64,000 nucleotides of DNA from Pseudoalteromonas luteoviolacea (GCF_000814765.1 NZ_JWIC01000007.1:248001-312000), one strand, 5' to 3'. Positions 1-9,847 are shown, counted from the first letter of the stretch. Notes: generated by a model from the letters alone, not told the origin. Program-made: numbers and translations.

Positions 1-1
1 G

Positions 2-1156
2 CTTGGAGGTCATACTGCAACAATTGATGTTGACACGCCTGAAGGCGTCCAAGGTATCGACACCGGCTTTATTGTTTTTAATGACCGTACATACCCTTTA
101 TTTGAAAAACTGCTTGATCAGATAGGGGTAGGGCGTAAGCCTACTCAAATGAGTTTCAGTGTTAAAACCGCAGACAGAGACTTTGAATATAACGGCCACA
201 CTTTTTTCTCTTTATTTGCTCAGAAACGCAATGTGTTATCGATCAAGTTTTGGCGTTTCTTATACAGTATTATCAAATTCAACCGATTAGCTAAAGCGCT
301 ATATCACAGTGGCGATTATTCAAATCATACAAATTTGGGTGATTTTCTCGATGCTCACGGGTTTGATGAGTTTTTTAAGAAGCATTACATTTTGCCGATG
401 GGCGCAGCTATTTGGTCAACCAGCTTGAAGGGAATGCTTGATTTTGAGATCCAGTTTTTTATTCAATTCTTCTTTAACCACGGCCTGCTAGATGTTGCTG
501 GTCGGCCTCAATGGTATGTTATTCCTGGCGGTTCGAAACAATATATTGACCCTCTCATAGGCTCTTTCAAAGAACGAATCAAGCTAGGCGTAAACATAAA
601 GACCGTGATGCGCTTTGATGATCGTGTTGAAATCATATTTGAAGATGGCAGCATCGAACATTTTGATGAAGTGGTGTTTGCGTGTCATTCAGATCAAGCC
701 TTGAAGTTACTTGGTGATGCTAGTGAGATTGAGCGAGAAGTGCTTGGCGCAATTCCATACACTCCTAACAGTGTGGTTTTGCATACAGACACATCTATCT
801 TACCTAAAAGAAGAGCTGCGTGGGCAAGTTGGAATTATGCCCTAGACGAGAGTCAAACAAGGCCAGCAAGTGTTACTTATCAGATGAATATTTTGCAAGG
901 GTTATCTTCTTCACAGCAGTACTGTGTAACATTAAATAATGATGAACAGATAAACCATGACAAAATAGTTCAAAAATTCACTTATTATCACCCTGTGTTT
1001 AATACACACAGTATTCGAGCTCAAAAAAGAAAGTCTGAAGTTGACGGTATCAATCGGACGTACTTTTGTGGTGCGTATTGGTTTAATGGCTTTCACGAAG
1101 ATGGTGTGAGAAGTGCTGTTGATGTAGCTGAAAAGCTCGGAGTGAACTTTGAATAG
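2..1156 (+). CDS. NAD(P)/FAD-dependent oxidoreductase (COG2907-like), 5' end outside window
   Basis: The reading frame is open from base 2, so the start lies upstream of the window. The first visible residues ([10 protein letters not shown], then [13 protein letters not shown]) are the region after the N-terminal Rossmann fold of amine-oxidase-like flavoproteins of the COG2907 type; the FAD-binding GxGxxG itself is not in the window. The C-terminus ([28 protein letters not shown]) is the usual second FAD-contact region. The next gene overlaps its stop, so the two are translationally linked. It sits with DUF1365, a CFA-synthase-like methyltransferase and DUF2878, a set often found together and in several bacteria tied to modification of membrane fatty acids. 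The exact reaction is unknown; oxidation or desaturation of an acyl chain is inference. Confidence 0.85.
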   Translation, partial: LGGHTATIDVDTPEGVQGIDTGFIVFNDRTYPLFEKLLDQIGVGRKPTQMSFSVKTADRDFEYNGHTFFSLFAQKRNVLSIKFWRFLYSIIKFNRLAKALYHSGDYSNHTNLGDFLDAHGFDEFFKKHYILPMGAAIWSTSLKGMLDFEIQFFIQFFFNHGLLDVAGRPQWYVIPGGSKQYIDPLIGSFKERIKLGVNIKTVMRFDDRVEIIFEDGSIEHFDEVVFACHSDQALKLLGDASEIEREVLGAIPYTPNSVVLHTDTSILPKRRAAWASWNYALDESQTRPASVTYQMNILQGLSSSQQYCVTLNNDEQINHDKIVQKFTYYHPVFNTHSIRAQKRKSEVDGINRTYFCGAYWFNGFHEDGVRSAVDVAEKLGVNFE

Positions 1157-1874
1157 TGCTATTTATTTAGGTGATGTGAGGCATCGTCGCTTTGCGGTAG
1201 CCGAACATCATTTCAAATATCCTATGTATATGATGTGCATTGACTTGGATGAACAACATCTTCTAGACGACATCCATCCATTATTTGGCACTAAAGGAAA
1301 AAAGCTACTACGGTTTGAACAGGCAGATTATTTAACAGGGTCTATAAAAAGCTTAAAGCAGCGTGCATTGGACAAGAGCTTAGAAATGGGTGTAGATGCA
1401 TCAGATAACAAAGTATATTTGATGGGTCAGTGTCGTTGTTTTGGATATTATTTTAGTCCAGTCAATTTTTATTTTTTTTCAAAGGAAGATGGGGAATATA
1501 CCCACATGATTGCTGAAGTTAGTAATACACCATGGAATGAACGGCATTATTACCTTGTACCACTTGGGAAAAAAGTGAACTTTGAAAAGACCTTTCACGT
1601 ATCACCTTTCATGAATTTAGATATGGAATACCATTGGCATATAAAAGCACCTTCACAGTATGCTTTTGTCCATATTGAAAATAAAAAAGAGCGTGAACTT
1701 TTATTTGACGCGACATTGAGACTGCAACGAGTACCACTAGATAAACCCTCAATGAGTAGTTTATTAAAGCAGTTTCCTGCAATGACCTTTTCAATTTTAA
1801 AAGGCATTTATTGGCAAGCGTTAAAGCTTTTTTTAAAGCGAGTTCCTTTTATCAGTCATCCAGGAAGTTTGTAA
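1149..1874 (+). CDS. DUF1365 family protein
   Basis: This 241-residue protein has the DUF1365 signature near its start ([13 protein letters not shown], then [16 protein letters not shown]) and a conserved central block around [10 protein letters not shown] and [13 protein letters not shown]. Length is normal for the family. The start is a TTG at 1149 that overlaps the upstream stop by 8 bases. No better-placed ATG precedes the conserved motif, so the start is by position rather than by a strong ribosome site. Family function is unknown. Members are usually next to the FAD oxidoreductase and the CFA-like methyltransferase, as here, which suggests a role in the same lipid modification. Confidence 0.85.
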   Translation: MNSAIYLGDVRHRRFAVAEHHFKYPMYMMCIDLDEQHLLDDIHPLFGTKGKKLLRFEQADYLTGSIKSLKQRALDKSLEMGVDASDNKVYLMGQCRCFGYYFSPVNFYFFSKEDGEYTHMIAEVSNTPWNERHYYLVPLGKKVNFEKTFHVSPFMNLDMEYHWHIKAPSQYAFVHIENKKERELLFDATLRLQRVPLDKPSMSSLLKQFPAMTFSILKGIYWQALKLFLKRVPFISHPGSL

Positions 1875-1875
1875 G

Positions 1876-3141
1876 ATGGAAAAAACGACACAATCCTATA
1901 GTAGTCAGAGCAACGATAGTTTTTTAACCAAAATGTGTAAGGCACTGGTGTTAAAAGCGTTAGAACAAATCACATGGGGACAAATCAAGCTCATCGACGG
2001 AGGGCAAGAATACATCTTCGGCGATAAAAACAGTGCAACTAGTACGGTTATTCATGTAAAGTCGAGCCAAATGTACAACAAGTTTGCACTTGGTGGCAGT
2101 GTAGGTGCTGGAGAGTCGTACATCGATGGTCAGTGGTCTTGCTCTGACTTAACGAGATTGATTGAAATATTTGTCGTAAACCAAGACGTGTTAGATGCGT
2201 TCGAAAAGAAGTTCGCCTTGATTTCTGGCCTGTTTAACAAATTAACGCACTTTAAAAATCGAAATACCAAATCTGGCTCAAAGAAAAATATAGTTGCGCA
2301 TTATGACTTGGGTAATGACCTATATAGTTCGTTTCTGAGTGAAGAAATGCTGTACTCTAGTGCGGTATACCCAACACACACCGCCTCTTTAGAGCAGGCT
2401 CAGCAACACAAGCTCAAAGAGATATGTGAGCAAGTGGATTTACAAAAATCCGACCACGTGATTGAAATTGGCACTGGGTGGGGCGCATTCGCAATCTATG
2501 CCGCTCAAAATTATGGATGTAAGGTCACTACAACAACCATATCAGAAGAGCAGCACGCGTACGTTAGCGAAAAGATTATAGAACTTGGCTTACAAGACCA
2601 AATTACACTGCTCAAAGATGACTATCGAGAATTAAATGGTAAATTTGATAAGCTTGTGTCTATTGAAATGATTGAGGCTGTTGGGCATGAGTATCTTTCT
2701 GGATTTTTTGAAAAATGCAGTAGTTTACTTAAGCCTAATGGCGTGATGTTAATACAAGCGATAACAATTGCATGCCAGCGATATCATCATTATTTAAAAA
2801 ACTCAGACTTTATACAGCAGTATATTTTTCCAGGTGGTTGCTTGCCATCCGTTACGGAGATGAGTAAACAAATATGCAGCAGTACGGACTTGGTTGTCCA
2901 CTCTGTTAAAGATATAGGCTTGCATTATGCCAAAACATTGTTTGATTGGCGTGAACGTTTTGATAAAGCGTGGCCATCATTAGATAACCAAAAATTTGAT
3001 CAGCGTTTCTATCGACTTTGGGAGTTTTATTTGTGCTACTGCGAGGGTGGATTTAAACAAAGAGCAACCAGTGCAGTACATTTGGTCGCTAGAAAACCAA
3101 GGTATTTAAGCGATGATGAAAAAGTATTCTGTCGCTATTAA
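1876..3141 (+). CDS. Cyclopropane-fatty-acyl-phospholipid synthase-like SAM methyltransferase
   Basis: A 421-residue member of the CFA synthase family, which transfers a methylene or methyl group from S-adenosylmethionine to unsaturated phospholipid acyl chains at the inner membrane. Visible motifs are HYDLGNDLYSSFLSEEMLYSSA at about residues 140-160, typical of the family, and the SAM-binding stretch VIEIGTGWGAFAIYAA near residue 194. The C-terminal part (YAKTLFDWRERFD, then FYRLWEFYLCYCEGGF) also matches the family. It starts one base after the DUF1365 stop codon and its 3' end overlaps the next gene by 29 bases, so this is a tight operon. Because of the neighbours it may be a paralogue that makes methylated acyl chains, not the housekeeping cfa; for that reason no symbol is given. 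Confidence 0.9.
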   Translation: MEKTTQSYSSQSNDSFLTKMCKALVLKALEQITWGQIKLIDGGQEYIFGDKNSATSTVIHVKSSQMYNKFALGGSVGAGESYIDGQWSCSDLTRLIEIFVVNQDVLDAFEKKFALISGLFNKLTHFKNRNTKSGSKKNIVAHYDLGNDLYSSFLSEEMLYSSAVYPTHTASLEQAQQHKLKEICEQVDLQKSDHVIEIGTGWGAFAIYAAQNYGCKVTTTTISEEQHAYVSEKIIELGLQDQITLLKDDYRELNGKFDKLVSIEMIEAVGHEYLSGFFEKCSSLLKPNGVMLIQAITIACQRYHHYLKNSDFIQQYIFPGGCLPSVTEMSKQICSSTDLVVHSVKDIGLHYAKTLFDWRERFDKAWPSLDNQKFDQRFYRLWEFYLCYCEGGFKQRATSAVHLVARKPRYLSDDEKVFCRY

Positions 3142-3631
3142 CTTTGTATTGTTTCAGCTAGCCTGGTTTTCCGTCTTTTTTTTAAAAGAGGATGCTTTAT
3201 TTCCGGTGGCTGCAACTATTGCACTGATGTTTTTATTAAGTGCACACAAAGGAAGGGACGGTAAATTTGTTGTTGTAGGTTTATCGGTTGGCTTAGCAAT
3301 AGAAATAATCGCCGTTGCTGTAGGTGTTATCAGCTATGGTGCAGCTTTAATCCCCGTGTGGTTAGTTTTGCTGTGGGTCGCTTTGCTGTTTTCTTTTAGA
3401 GAGTCATTGAATAAGCTTTTTCATTTGCCAATAAAGTTTAGAGCGCCTATTGTTTGGTTGTGCACGCCAGGTAGTTATTACGCTGGCTCAAAAGCTGGCG
3501 TGTTGAGCACACTCGAACCCCTATGGCTATTTTGGGTTATTTATGGTGCGATATGGTTTGTCGGTTTTGAGTGTTTGCGTTGGCTTGACGCACAGTCACA
3601 CATAAGAAGGAATGCTGAGGTATTGAGCTAA
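3113..3631 (+). CDS. DUF2878 family integral membrane protein
   Basis: A 172-residue, very hydrophobic protein with about four to five membrane segments, beginning VAINFVLFQLAWFSVFFL, a DUF2878-like start. The ATG at 3113 lies inside the end of the methyltransferase gene (29-base overlap), which points to coupled translation. DUF2878 has no established reaction; it recurs in CFA-like/DUF1365 lipid clusters and is probably a membrane partner of that pathway (inference). It is the last gene of the operon seen here. An AT-rich gap separates it from HU. Confidence 0.75.
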   Translation: MMKKYSVAINFVLFQLAWFSVFFLKEDALFPVAATIALMFLLSAHKGRDGKFVVVGLSVGLAIEIIAVAVGVISYGAALIPVWLVLLWVALLFSFRESLNKLFHLPIKFRAPIVWLCTPGSYYAGSKAGVLSTLEPLWLFWVIYGAIWFVGFECLRWLDAQSHIRRNAEVLS

Positions 3632-3782
3632 ATCGTTCCTTTTTTAGCTAAATATATGTGATGCAAGTACAATTTGTCAGATTAATTTCGAATATAGTTG
3701 AATTTTGGCTTGCACTAATGCTTAAAATGAATAAACATAGAATTTGCTCCGGCAGAAAATAAAAAATATAGGAATTTTTAAA

Positions 3783-4058
3783 ATGAACAAAGCTCAACTA
3801 GTTGAAAAGATCGCGAACGACGCTGATATCTCTAAGACGGCAGCTGGCCGTGCATTAGATGCTTTAACTAGTGCTGTAACTGAAGCTCTAAAAGAAGGCG
3901 ATTCAGTAGCACTAGTTGGTTTTGGTACTTTCTCTGTGAAAGAGCGTGCAGCACGCACAGGTCGTAACCCTCAGACTGGCGCGGAAATCCAAATCCCAGC
4001 TGCTAATATCCCAAGTTTCAAAGCGGGTAAAGGTTTAAAAGACCAAGTAAACCTGTAA
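3783..4058 (+). CDS. hupA: DNA-binding protein HU (HupA-like)
   Basis: A 91-residue HU protein: [18 protein letters not shown] at the start, the [21 protein letters not shown] stretch that forms the beta arms, and a lysine-rich end. HU binds DNA non-specifically as a dimer, bends it and compacts the nucleoid. The start at 3783 gives the normal HU length. An in-frame extension back to 3744 would add 13 unconserved residues and is rejected. It is a single-gene transcript: an AT-rich gap lies upstream and a clear terminator follows at 4111. Assignment to hupA over hupB is by resemblance and is less certain than HU itself. Confidence 0.95.
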   Translation: MNKAQLVEKIANDADISKTAAGRALDALTSAVTEALKEGDSVALVGFGTFSVKERAARTGRNPQTGAEIQIPAANIPSFKAGKGLKDQVNL

Positions 4059-4110
4059 TTCAGTGATGAATATTTTCGGTTTGAGTTTAAAACTTAATCC
4101 TGTAAATTAA

Positions 4111-4136
4111 AAAAAGAGCCAGATGGCTCTTTTTTT
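4111..4136 (+). terminator. Rho-independent terminator after HU
   Basis: The stem GAGCC/GGCTC, extended by an A-run and a T-run, has a 4-base loop (AGAT) and is followed by seven T. It ends the HU transcript. Because the arms carry A and T runs it could also work in the other direction. Confidence 0.85.
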
Positions 4137-4197
4137 AATTTTGATTAGTATAAATTTTTAATCTTTTGACTTGCTTTCGAATGTAAAGGCTTGGTTT

Positions 4198-4221
4198 ATT
4201 ACGAGCGTTACCGCTCGTAAT
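4198..4221 (-). terminator. Perfect 10-bp hairpin just after ilvH
   Basis: ATTACGAGCG, loop, CGCTCGTAAT is a perfect inverted repeat 14 bases past the ilvH stop. There is no T-run on the minus-strand side, so it may be a transcript-end or stability hairpin instead of a classical terminator. Confidence 0.45.
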
Positions 4222-4235
4222 AATGGTTATGTATA

Positions 4236-4733
4236 TCAGCTTTTAAGGGCTTTATCCCCTCTACCAATACCTACTGCACCTGAGCGTACTAATTCAATTA
4301 AATCGCTTTCATGACGCAACATATCAAGGAAACTTTCTATTTTATCCGTGCTGCTTGCCAATTGCAGGGTGTAGCTCTGTTTACCCATATCCACGATTGA
4401 TGCGCCGAATACATCACTAACACGCGTCACTGCTGCTCTCATTGCTTCATTTCTGGTGAATACTTTTACCATCAAGAGCTCTCTTTCAATGTGGTTGATT
4501 TCTGTTAGATCAAACACTTTAAGTACATCGACAAGTTTATTGACCTGCTTAGTGATTTGTTCAACAACTCTATCATCGCCATGTGTTGTAATGGTAATAC
4601 GAGACAAGGTTTTGTCATCGGTGGTACCGACTGTTAAGCTATCGATGTTGTACGCTCTTTGAGAAAAAAGGCCAACGATACGCGAGAGTGCGCCAGGTTC
4701 ATTTTCTAATAATATCGCTAATATACGTCTCAT
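4236..4733 (-). CDS. ilvH: Acetolactate synthase small (regulatory) subunit
   Basis: A 165-residue protein with an N-terminal ACT domain ([26 protein letters not shown]) that binds valine and feeds back on the catalytic subunit, followed by the usual C-terminal domain. Length matches E. coli IlvH (163). A longer in-frame start at 4760 is possible, but the conserved protein begins at MRRIL. That ATG overlaps the ilvI stop by one base (TAATG), showing translational coupling and equal expression of the subunits. The product works with IlvI in the first shared step of valine, leucine and isoleucine synthesis. Confidence 0.95.
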   Translation of the reverse strand: MRRILAILLENEPGALSRIVGLFSQRAYNIDSLTVGTTDDKTLSRITITTHGDDRVVEQITKQVNKLVDVLKVFDLTEINHIERELLMVKVFTRNEAMRAAVTRVSDVFGASIVDMGKQSYTLQLASSTDKIESFLDMLRHESDLIELVRSGAVGIGRGDKALKS

Positions 4734-6454
4734 TATACTTTCACTCCTTTTTTCAACCACATCTCATCAATTGCACCATGTTTAATTTGCATTGGATAAA
4801 CATGCTCGCTCTCATCTACTCTGATATCTAAAAAGACAAGGCGATCGGTAATTGAAAATGCTTTTTCAAGGGCACTATCGAGTTCATCAGGGTGATCAAC
4901 ACGGATCCCGATATGACCATAGCTTTCTGCTAAAGCAACAAAATCTGGCAGAGACTCCATGTAAGAGCTTGAATGGCGGCCATCGTACAGCATATCTTGC
5001 CATTGTCTCACCATGCCAAGAGAACGGTTGTTTAGAGAAACCACCTTAACATTCAGTCCATACTGTAGACAGGTTGAAAGTTCTTGAATATTCATTTGAA
5101 TAGAACCATCTCCCGTTACGCATACAACTTCATCTTTAGGAAAAGCAACCTTGACGCCCATCGCAGCGGGGAGTCCAAAACCCATCGTGCCAAGACCGCC
5201 TGAGTTGATCCATTGACGAGGGTTTTTAAATGGGTAATATTGCGCTGCGAACATTTGGTGCTGGCCTACATCAGAGGTTATATATGCATTGCCATGTGTG
5301 ACTTCGTATAATTTTTGAATAACGGTTTGTGGCTTGATTTTGTCAGCGTCAGTTTTAAAATCCAAGCATTTTTGCGCTCGCCATTGGGTTATGTCTTTCC
5401 ACCAAGCTTCCTGTGCACTGCGATCAATAGCAATATTGCTATTGTTAATGCCTTCTAACAGCTGTGAAAGCACGGTGTCTAAACAACCAACGACAGGAAT
5501 ATGTGCCTGAATTGTTTTTGAAATTGACGTTGGGTCGACATCCACATGAACAATTTTTGCATTTGGACAAAATTTGCTTACATTGTTTGTTACGCGGTCG
5601 TCAAACCTTGCGCCAAGCGCCAATATTGTATCAGCATTGGCCATTGCTTTGTTTGCTTCCAAAGAGCCGTGCATACCTAACATGCCAATGAAGTTAGGGT
5701 GGCAGCCACTGATCCCACCTAAGCCCATCAGGGTGTTGGTGATTGGGGCATTCAGTTTTTCGACAAGCTCCGTCAGTTTTTCAGATGTATCGGAAAGAAT
5801 AATTCCACCACCAGAATAAATAACCAGCTTTTTCGCTTGTAAAATAGCTTCGACCGCTTTTTTAATTTGCTTTGTATGCCCCTTTTTATTGGGGTTATAG
5901 GTTCTCATGTCTAATTGATTAGGCATGGAATAGTTAAATTTAATCTGAGGGTTTAAAACATCTTTAGGCAATTCGACAACCACAGGCCCAGGTCTTCCGG
6001 AACCTGCTAGATAAAAAGCTTTCGCTAATATAGCCGGTATGTCTTCGGCGTGCCTACAATTAAAGCTGTGTTTTACTATCGGTCTGGAACACCCAACAAT
6101 ATCGGTTTCTTGGAAAGCATCGTCACCAATCAAATTTGATGGTACTTGTCCAGATAGCACAACCATCGGAATAGAGTCCATATATGCGGTTGCAATCCCT
6201 GTAATGCAATTCGTAGCTCCGGGGCCTGATGTGGCAAGCACAACACCTGTTTTTCCAGTTGCACGAGAATAGCCATCAGCCATGTGCGTAGCGGCTTGTT
6301 CATGACGAACGAGAATATGCTCGACATCACTTTGTTCAAACAGGGCATCATATAGATCTAAAACAGAACCGCCCGGGTATCCAAAGATAAACTCTACTTC
6401 TAAATCGCTCAGCGCCTTTACAACTAACTCGGAGCCGTTAAATTGCTCATTCAT
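4733..6454 (-). CDS. ilvI: Acetolactate synthase large (catalytic) subunit
   Basis: A 573-residue ThDP-dependent enzyme that condenses two pyruvates to acetolactate, or pyruvate plus 2-oxobutyrate to acetohydroxybutyrate. Visible family blocks are [15 protein letters not shown] and [23 protein letters not shown] (ThDP-activating glutamate) at the N-terminus, the central FAD-binding part ([21 protein letters not shown]), and [12 protein letters not shown] near residue 443, the ThDP/magnesium motif. Length is normal. It is the first gene of the ilvIH operon. The untranslated leader carries a short Val/Leu-rich peptide and a terminator, so expression should respond to charged tRNA-Val and tRNA-Leu. 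Confidence 0.96.
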   Translation of the reverse strand: MNEQFNGSELVVKALSDLEVEFIFGYPGGSVLDLYDALFEQSDVEHILVRHEQAATHMADGYSRATGKTGVVLATSGPGATNCITGIATAYMDSIPMVVLSGQVPSNLIGDDAFQETDIVGCSRPIVKHSFNCRHAEDIPAILAKAFYLAGSGRPGPVVVELPKDVLNPQIKFNYSMPNQLDMRTYNPNKKGHTKQIKKAVEAILQAKKLVIYSGGGIILSDTSEKLTELVEKLNAPITNTLMGLGGISGCHPNFIGMLGMHGSLEANKAMANADTILALGARFDDRVTNNVSKFCPNAKIVHVDVDPTSISKTIQAHIPVVGCLDTVLSQLLEGINNSNIAIDRSAQEAWWKDITQWRAQKCLDFKTDADKIKPQTVIQKLYEVTHGNAYITSDVGQHQMFAAQYYPFKNPRQWINSGGLGTMGFGLPAAMGVKVAFPKDEVVCVTGDGSIQMNIQELSTCLQYGLNVKVVSLNNRSLGMVRQWQDMLYDGRHSSSYMESLPDFVALAESYGHIGIRVDHPDELDSALEKAFSITDRLVFLDIRVDESEHVYPMQIKHGAIDEMWLKKGVKV

Positions 6455-6488
6455 TACCTCATTCCTCAGCCAAGTTAAATCTTGGCAT

Positions 6489-6514
6489 AAAAAAACCCCG
6501 CTGATTGGCGGGGT
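6489..6514 (-). terminator. Attenuator terminator of ilvIH
   Basis: On the minus strand, CCCCGC and GCGGGG pair around a short loop and are followed by seven T. It lies between the leader-peptide stop and the ilvI start, where an attenuator belongs. Confidence 0.9.
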
Positions 6515-6542
6515 CGATGAAAGCGTATACTCACACAGGCCC

Positions 6543-6578
6543 CTATGGACTTAATACTAAGACCACCACGAGAACCAT
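6543..6578 (-). CDS. ilvIH leader peptide [11 protein letters not shown]
   Basis: An 11-residue open frame on the minus strand begins with ATG at 6578 and ends with TAG at 6543. It contains five valine codons (GTT, GTG, GTG, GTC, GTA) and three leucine codons (CTC, TTA, TTA) in eight consecutive positions. This is the pattern of branched-chain leader peptides such as IvbL and IlvL. It has no isoleucine codon, so it should sense valine and leucine supply. Ribosome stalling here would favour an antiterminator and let transcription pass the hairpin at 6489-6514. Confidence 0.88.
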   Translation of the reverse strand: MVLVVVLVLSP

Positions 6579-6909
6579 TTGTACAAGCTTAACTAAAGTC
6601 ATTTCAAATCTGCTAAATTATTTAAACACTGTTTATTTAAAGGCCAATTGATGTTTCTGTCAAGCGAACCAATCCTTAATGTGCATAATATATCCCTATT
6701 TTGTGTTGATAAATTTGAAATGTAGTATTTCATTTTATAAAAACAATCAATGTTGCATAATTTAGCGATGCTAATATTTAGGAAAAAGAAACAAAAACTG
6801 CGCTTTATGAATGAGGCACTGAAAAAAAGCGTTGAAGGTTAACATGTAATGATAAAAACGGTTTGAAGTGAAAAAGCTGGGGGAAAGTAATTAGGGAAGT
6901 AAGTAACGA
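6579..6909. other. Intergenic region upstream of ilvIH
   Basis: AT-rich DNA between the end of the isocitrate dehydrogenase transcript and the ilv leader. It should hold the ilvIH promoter on the minus strand, but no convincing -35/-10 pair could be picked by eye. No gene-like frame was seen. Confidence 0.5.
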
Positions 6910-6939
6910 ATAAAGAGATAGTGCAGGGCGCACTATCTC
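6910..6939 (-). terminator. Terminator after NAD-isocitrate dehydrogenase
   Basis: A perfect 10-bp stem (GAGATAGTGC / GCACTATCTC, 5-base loop) followed on the minus strand by TTTATT. It lies about 14 bases past the stop of the gene that ends at 6953. Confidence 0.8.
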
Positions 6940-6952
6940 ACAAGTCTTATAA

Positions 6953-7960
6953 TTAAAGACGCTCAATCACAGCTTGTGTGAAGTCAGTTGTGCCATGGTT
7001 ACCACCAAGGTCACGTGTTGTACGGTCGCCAGATTTAATTACATCAGCTACTGCACTGCGAATACGCTCAGCAGTGTCACCCATATCTAAATACTCAAGC
7101 ATTTGAATAGAAGCTAGGATAACAGATGTAGGGTTCGCTAGGTTTTTACCAGCGATATCAGGTGCACTACCGTGTACAGCTTCAAAAATAGCTGCATTTT
7201 CACCAATGTTAGCACCTGGCGCCATACCTAAACCACCAACAAGGCCAGCACATAGATCAGAGATGATGTCACCGAATAAGTTAGTTGTTACAACAACATC
7301 AAATTCATCAGGGTTCATCACTAGCTTCATACAAGTTGCATCAACGATCATTTCTGCAGACTCGATGTCTGGGAAGCGCTCACCAACTTCGCGTGCAACT
7401 TTAAGGAATAGACCTGAAGTTGATTTAAGGATGTTTGCTTTGTGAACCGCTGTTACTTTTTTACGACCTTCGCGCTGTGCAAGCTCATAAGCAAAAGTAA
7501 CGATTTTTTCTGCACCTTCACGAGTGATTTTTGACATTGCTTCAGCTTCAGTACCATCTTCTGACGTTACTTGACCAAGGCCAGAGTACATGCCCTGCGT
7601 ATTTTCACGTACAGTGATGATGTCAATGTTCTCATAACGCGCTTGAGTACCTTCGAAAGACTTAACTGGGCGTACGTTTGCATACAGACCAAATTGCTTA
7701 CGTAAAGTAACGTTGATAGATGTAAAGCCTTCACCGACAGGTGTTGTTAAAGGACCCTTTAATGTAAGCTTATTACGCTCGATTGCTTCTAGTGTTTCAG
7801 GTGGAAGAAGTTCACCTGTTTTTTCTAGCGCTGCAAGACCTGCGTCAACGTATTCGTATTCGAAGTCACAGCCAGCTGCGTTTAAGATTTCAATTGCTGA
7901 GTCGATGATGCTTGGACCGATACCATCACCACGAATAACGGTAACTGTTTGCTTAGCCAT
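6953..7960 (-). CDS. Isocitrate dehydrogenase, short NAD-type
   Basis: A 335-residue member of the isocitrate/isopropylmalate dehydrogenase family. Visible motifs are VIRGDGIGP at the start, the substrate loop SINVTLRKQFGLYANVRP, RENTQGMYSG, and the family signature NLFGDIISDLCAGLVGGLGMAPGANIG with metal-binding aspartates. EAVHGSAPDIAGKNLANP near the C-terminus matches the nucleotide loop of short NAD-type enzymes; the long NADP-type Icd is about 415 residues. It converts isocitrate to 2-oxoglutarate and CO2 in the TCA cycle. It is a single gene with its own terminator. 3-Isopropylmalate dehydrogenase is the main alternative, but no leu genes are nearby and the substrate loop looks like that of isocitrate enzymes. 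Confidence 0.85.
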   Translation of the reverse strand: MAKQTVTVIRGDGIGPSIIDSAIEILNAAGCDFEYEYVDAGLAALEKTGELLPPETLEAIERNKLTLKGPLTTPVGEGFTSINVTLRKQFGLYANVRPVKSFEGTQARYENIDIITVRENTQGMYSGLGQVTSEDGTEAEAMSKITREGAEKIVTFAYELAQREGRKKVTAVHKANILKSTSGLFLKVAREVGERFPDIESAEMIVDATCMKLVMNPDEFDVVVTTNLFGDIISDLCAGLVGGLGMAPGANIGENAAIFEAVHGSAPDIAGKNLANPTSVILASIQMLEYLDMGDTAERIRSAVADVIKSGDRTTRDLGGNHGTTDFTQAVIERL

Positions 7961-8161
7961 TTAGTTTTCCTTTATCAAAATAAATTGTACACACATTTAA
8001 GAAAGACCTGTTTATTGTAGTCAATCAAATAAAAAGTGTGTGTTCGCTTGAAAAATTAAGCGCGTTTTATAGCAATTTATTCATATATATTCCAGCAAGG
8101 AATGATAAAAAGGCATAAATTAAAATTATGTCTAGTATATTCTACATTTATAGAATAAATA

Positions 8162-9847
8162 TTATTCAATCACGCTATGTAACGAAAGCTCAAGAATTGC
8201 CTGATGTAACTGTTTTTCACTTTCCCAGCCAAACTTTTTTATTTGGTTTTCTAAAACAAGGCGTTGCCATGCAGTTGGCTGGAAATAGGCGCTATTCCAT
8301 GTCATTGCAAGTACCTTTATAGCTACAAATGTCTTGGCTTCCTCGCTTAATGAGTTGTTTTTTTCTCGCTCAGACTGTTTAAAAGCACGGTGTGGCGCAC
8401 TGTTATTAAAATGATGTTCAAAGTAGCTATCTAATTTTTCTGAGTTGAATTCTAAAAAACCAAACAATCTTGCCAACGAGTAGGGGATAGCCGTATCACT
8501 TTGCTCACTTACGCAAGTAAAGCGTTTGATATCGATGTCGTGGTGTTTAAGCATAAAAGCAATGACCGCACTGATTGGCGAGAGTATGCTTTCATAATCT
8601 TGGCCATAGGCTTGCTTGGTTAACGTAGCCAGTATTAAAGAGAGTTGTTGGTACTTGTGCCAAATGTCGACTGCAAAAGGGTGCTTTAATTGTGAAATCA
8701 CTTGCTCTATCAGAACTCTCTGGCACAACAGGCTAGCGGTGTTTAAGCCTACCATAGTCAAACAATGACGGGTATTAGCGCCTTTTTGGGATTCTCTATT
8801 ATATTGTTTAGCGGCTTGTTGCAGTGCTTGCTCTATATATGGAAAAGGTGCGATGGTTTTCTCAATTGCCCTAAAGCTGCTAAAGCTGCTTTGTCCCAGT
8901 TTATCAATAACTGAATAGGTTGTCTCAAACCCATCTGCACTCAATTCGATCGGCTGAGATTCAATATGACTCCAAACTTTAAATAATAGATGTTTGTCTG
9001 CGCTGCTGATAGACGTAAATTCAAAGCAGAGTCTTTGCTGTGTCTTGACGAGTCGGTCTATTTTATGATCTTTGAATGTACAAATTATCTGGCTTTTTTC
9101 ATTCTTTTGCAGCAGTAAGGCACGTTGCCCCTTGTATTGGGCACTGCAGCCTACAGGGTAATGACTAAATTGTGTCGCTAACTTATTTAATGTATCTCGA
9201 ACAAAGCCATTTTGGCTAGCAAGGTAGAGTTTTTTTACTGTATAAGCGAGTGCGTTGGGCTTTGGTTTTTGAACCAAGGCAGTCGCAATGATTTGCGCAA
9301 TAGCAACGATAAGTGTGATGTTGTCATATAGCGGAGACAGTCGCTTACTTTTCAACGTATCGCAATAGGGGGAGAGCCTAGACATCATTCGTGCAGCTTG
9401 TTTGTTTACTGAACCACCATGTTGGAGGACTTTCACTGCAAGTTGATATCTAATTTTCCAGATTTTCTTTCCTTGTTCTGTTAATGGTTTGGCTGTAAGT
9501 AGTTTATCACTTTCATTTTTCACGCATAAGAAACTTGCAAGACAGGCCACAAGAAGTTCCTGCCGTATTTTATGAGAATAGCCATGCCCCTGAGCAATGA
9601 TGCAAACTAGGATACATTTTTTTATTACCAAATTTGTAGTGGGGGACAATTGTTCAAACTGAAACGTTAAATAACTGTGCAGTGCGTTTGGCGTATTTTG
9701 ATAGGTTTCTGTATACAGTTGTGCCAGTTCAGCAAGTGTGGGAAATATACTTGGCCACTTTTGTTTATTGTAATAGAGCCTTAGAGTTTGCTCCGTTTTA
9801 TTCACTAGTTCATGAAGTTGTTTTGATACATCTTTATTATTCGTCAT
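8162..9847 (-). CDS. Unknown 561-residue protein
   Basis: No family is recognised with confidence. The protein is mainly helical, has no signal peptide and no clear membrane segment, so it is probably cytoplasmic. Residues of roughly 80-200 (IAQGHGYSHKIRQELL, then QGKKIWKIRYQLAVKVLQHGG) faintly recall the spacing of an HD-type phosphohydrolase fold, but the paired HD residues are missing. The centre (about 230-290) is richer in short beta-like runs. It overlaps the start of the DUF3192 gene's 3' end by 11 bases, so the two are probably co-transcribed. A regulatory or signalling role is only a guess. Confidence 0.7.
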   Translation of the reverse strand: MTNNKDVSKQLHELVNKTEQTLRLYYNKQKWPSIFPTLAELAQLYTETYQNTPNALHSYLTFQFEQLSPTTNLVIKKCILVCIIAQGHGYSHKIRQELLVACLASFLCVKNESDKLLTAKPLTEQGKKIWKIRYQLAVKVLQHGGSVNKQAARMMSRLSPYCDTLKSKRLSPLYDNITLIVAIAQIIATALVQKPKPNALAYTVKKLYLASQNGFVRDTLNKLATQFSHYPVGCSAQYKGQRALLLQKNEKSQIICTFKDHKIDRLVKTQQRLCFEFTSISSADKHLLFKVWSHIESQPIELSADGFETTYSVIDKLGQSSFSSFRAIEKTIAPFPYIEQALQQAAKQYNRESQKGANTRHCLTMVGLNTASLLCQRVLIEQVISQLKHPFAVDIWHKYQQLSLILATLTKQAYGQDYESILSPISAVIAFMLKHHDIDIKRFTCVSEQSDTAIPYSLARLFGFLEFNSEKLDSYFEHHFNNSAPHRAFKQSEREKNNSLSEEAKTFVAIKVLAMTWNSAYFQPTAWQRLVLENQIKKFGWESEKQLHQAILELSLHSVIE

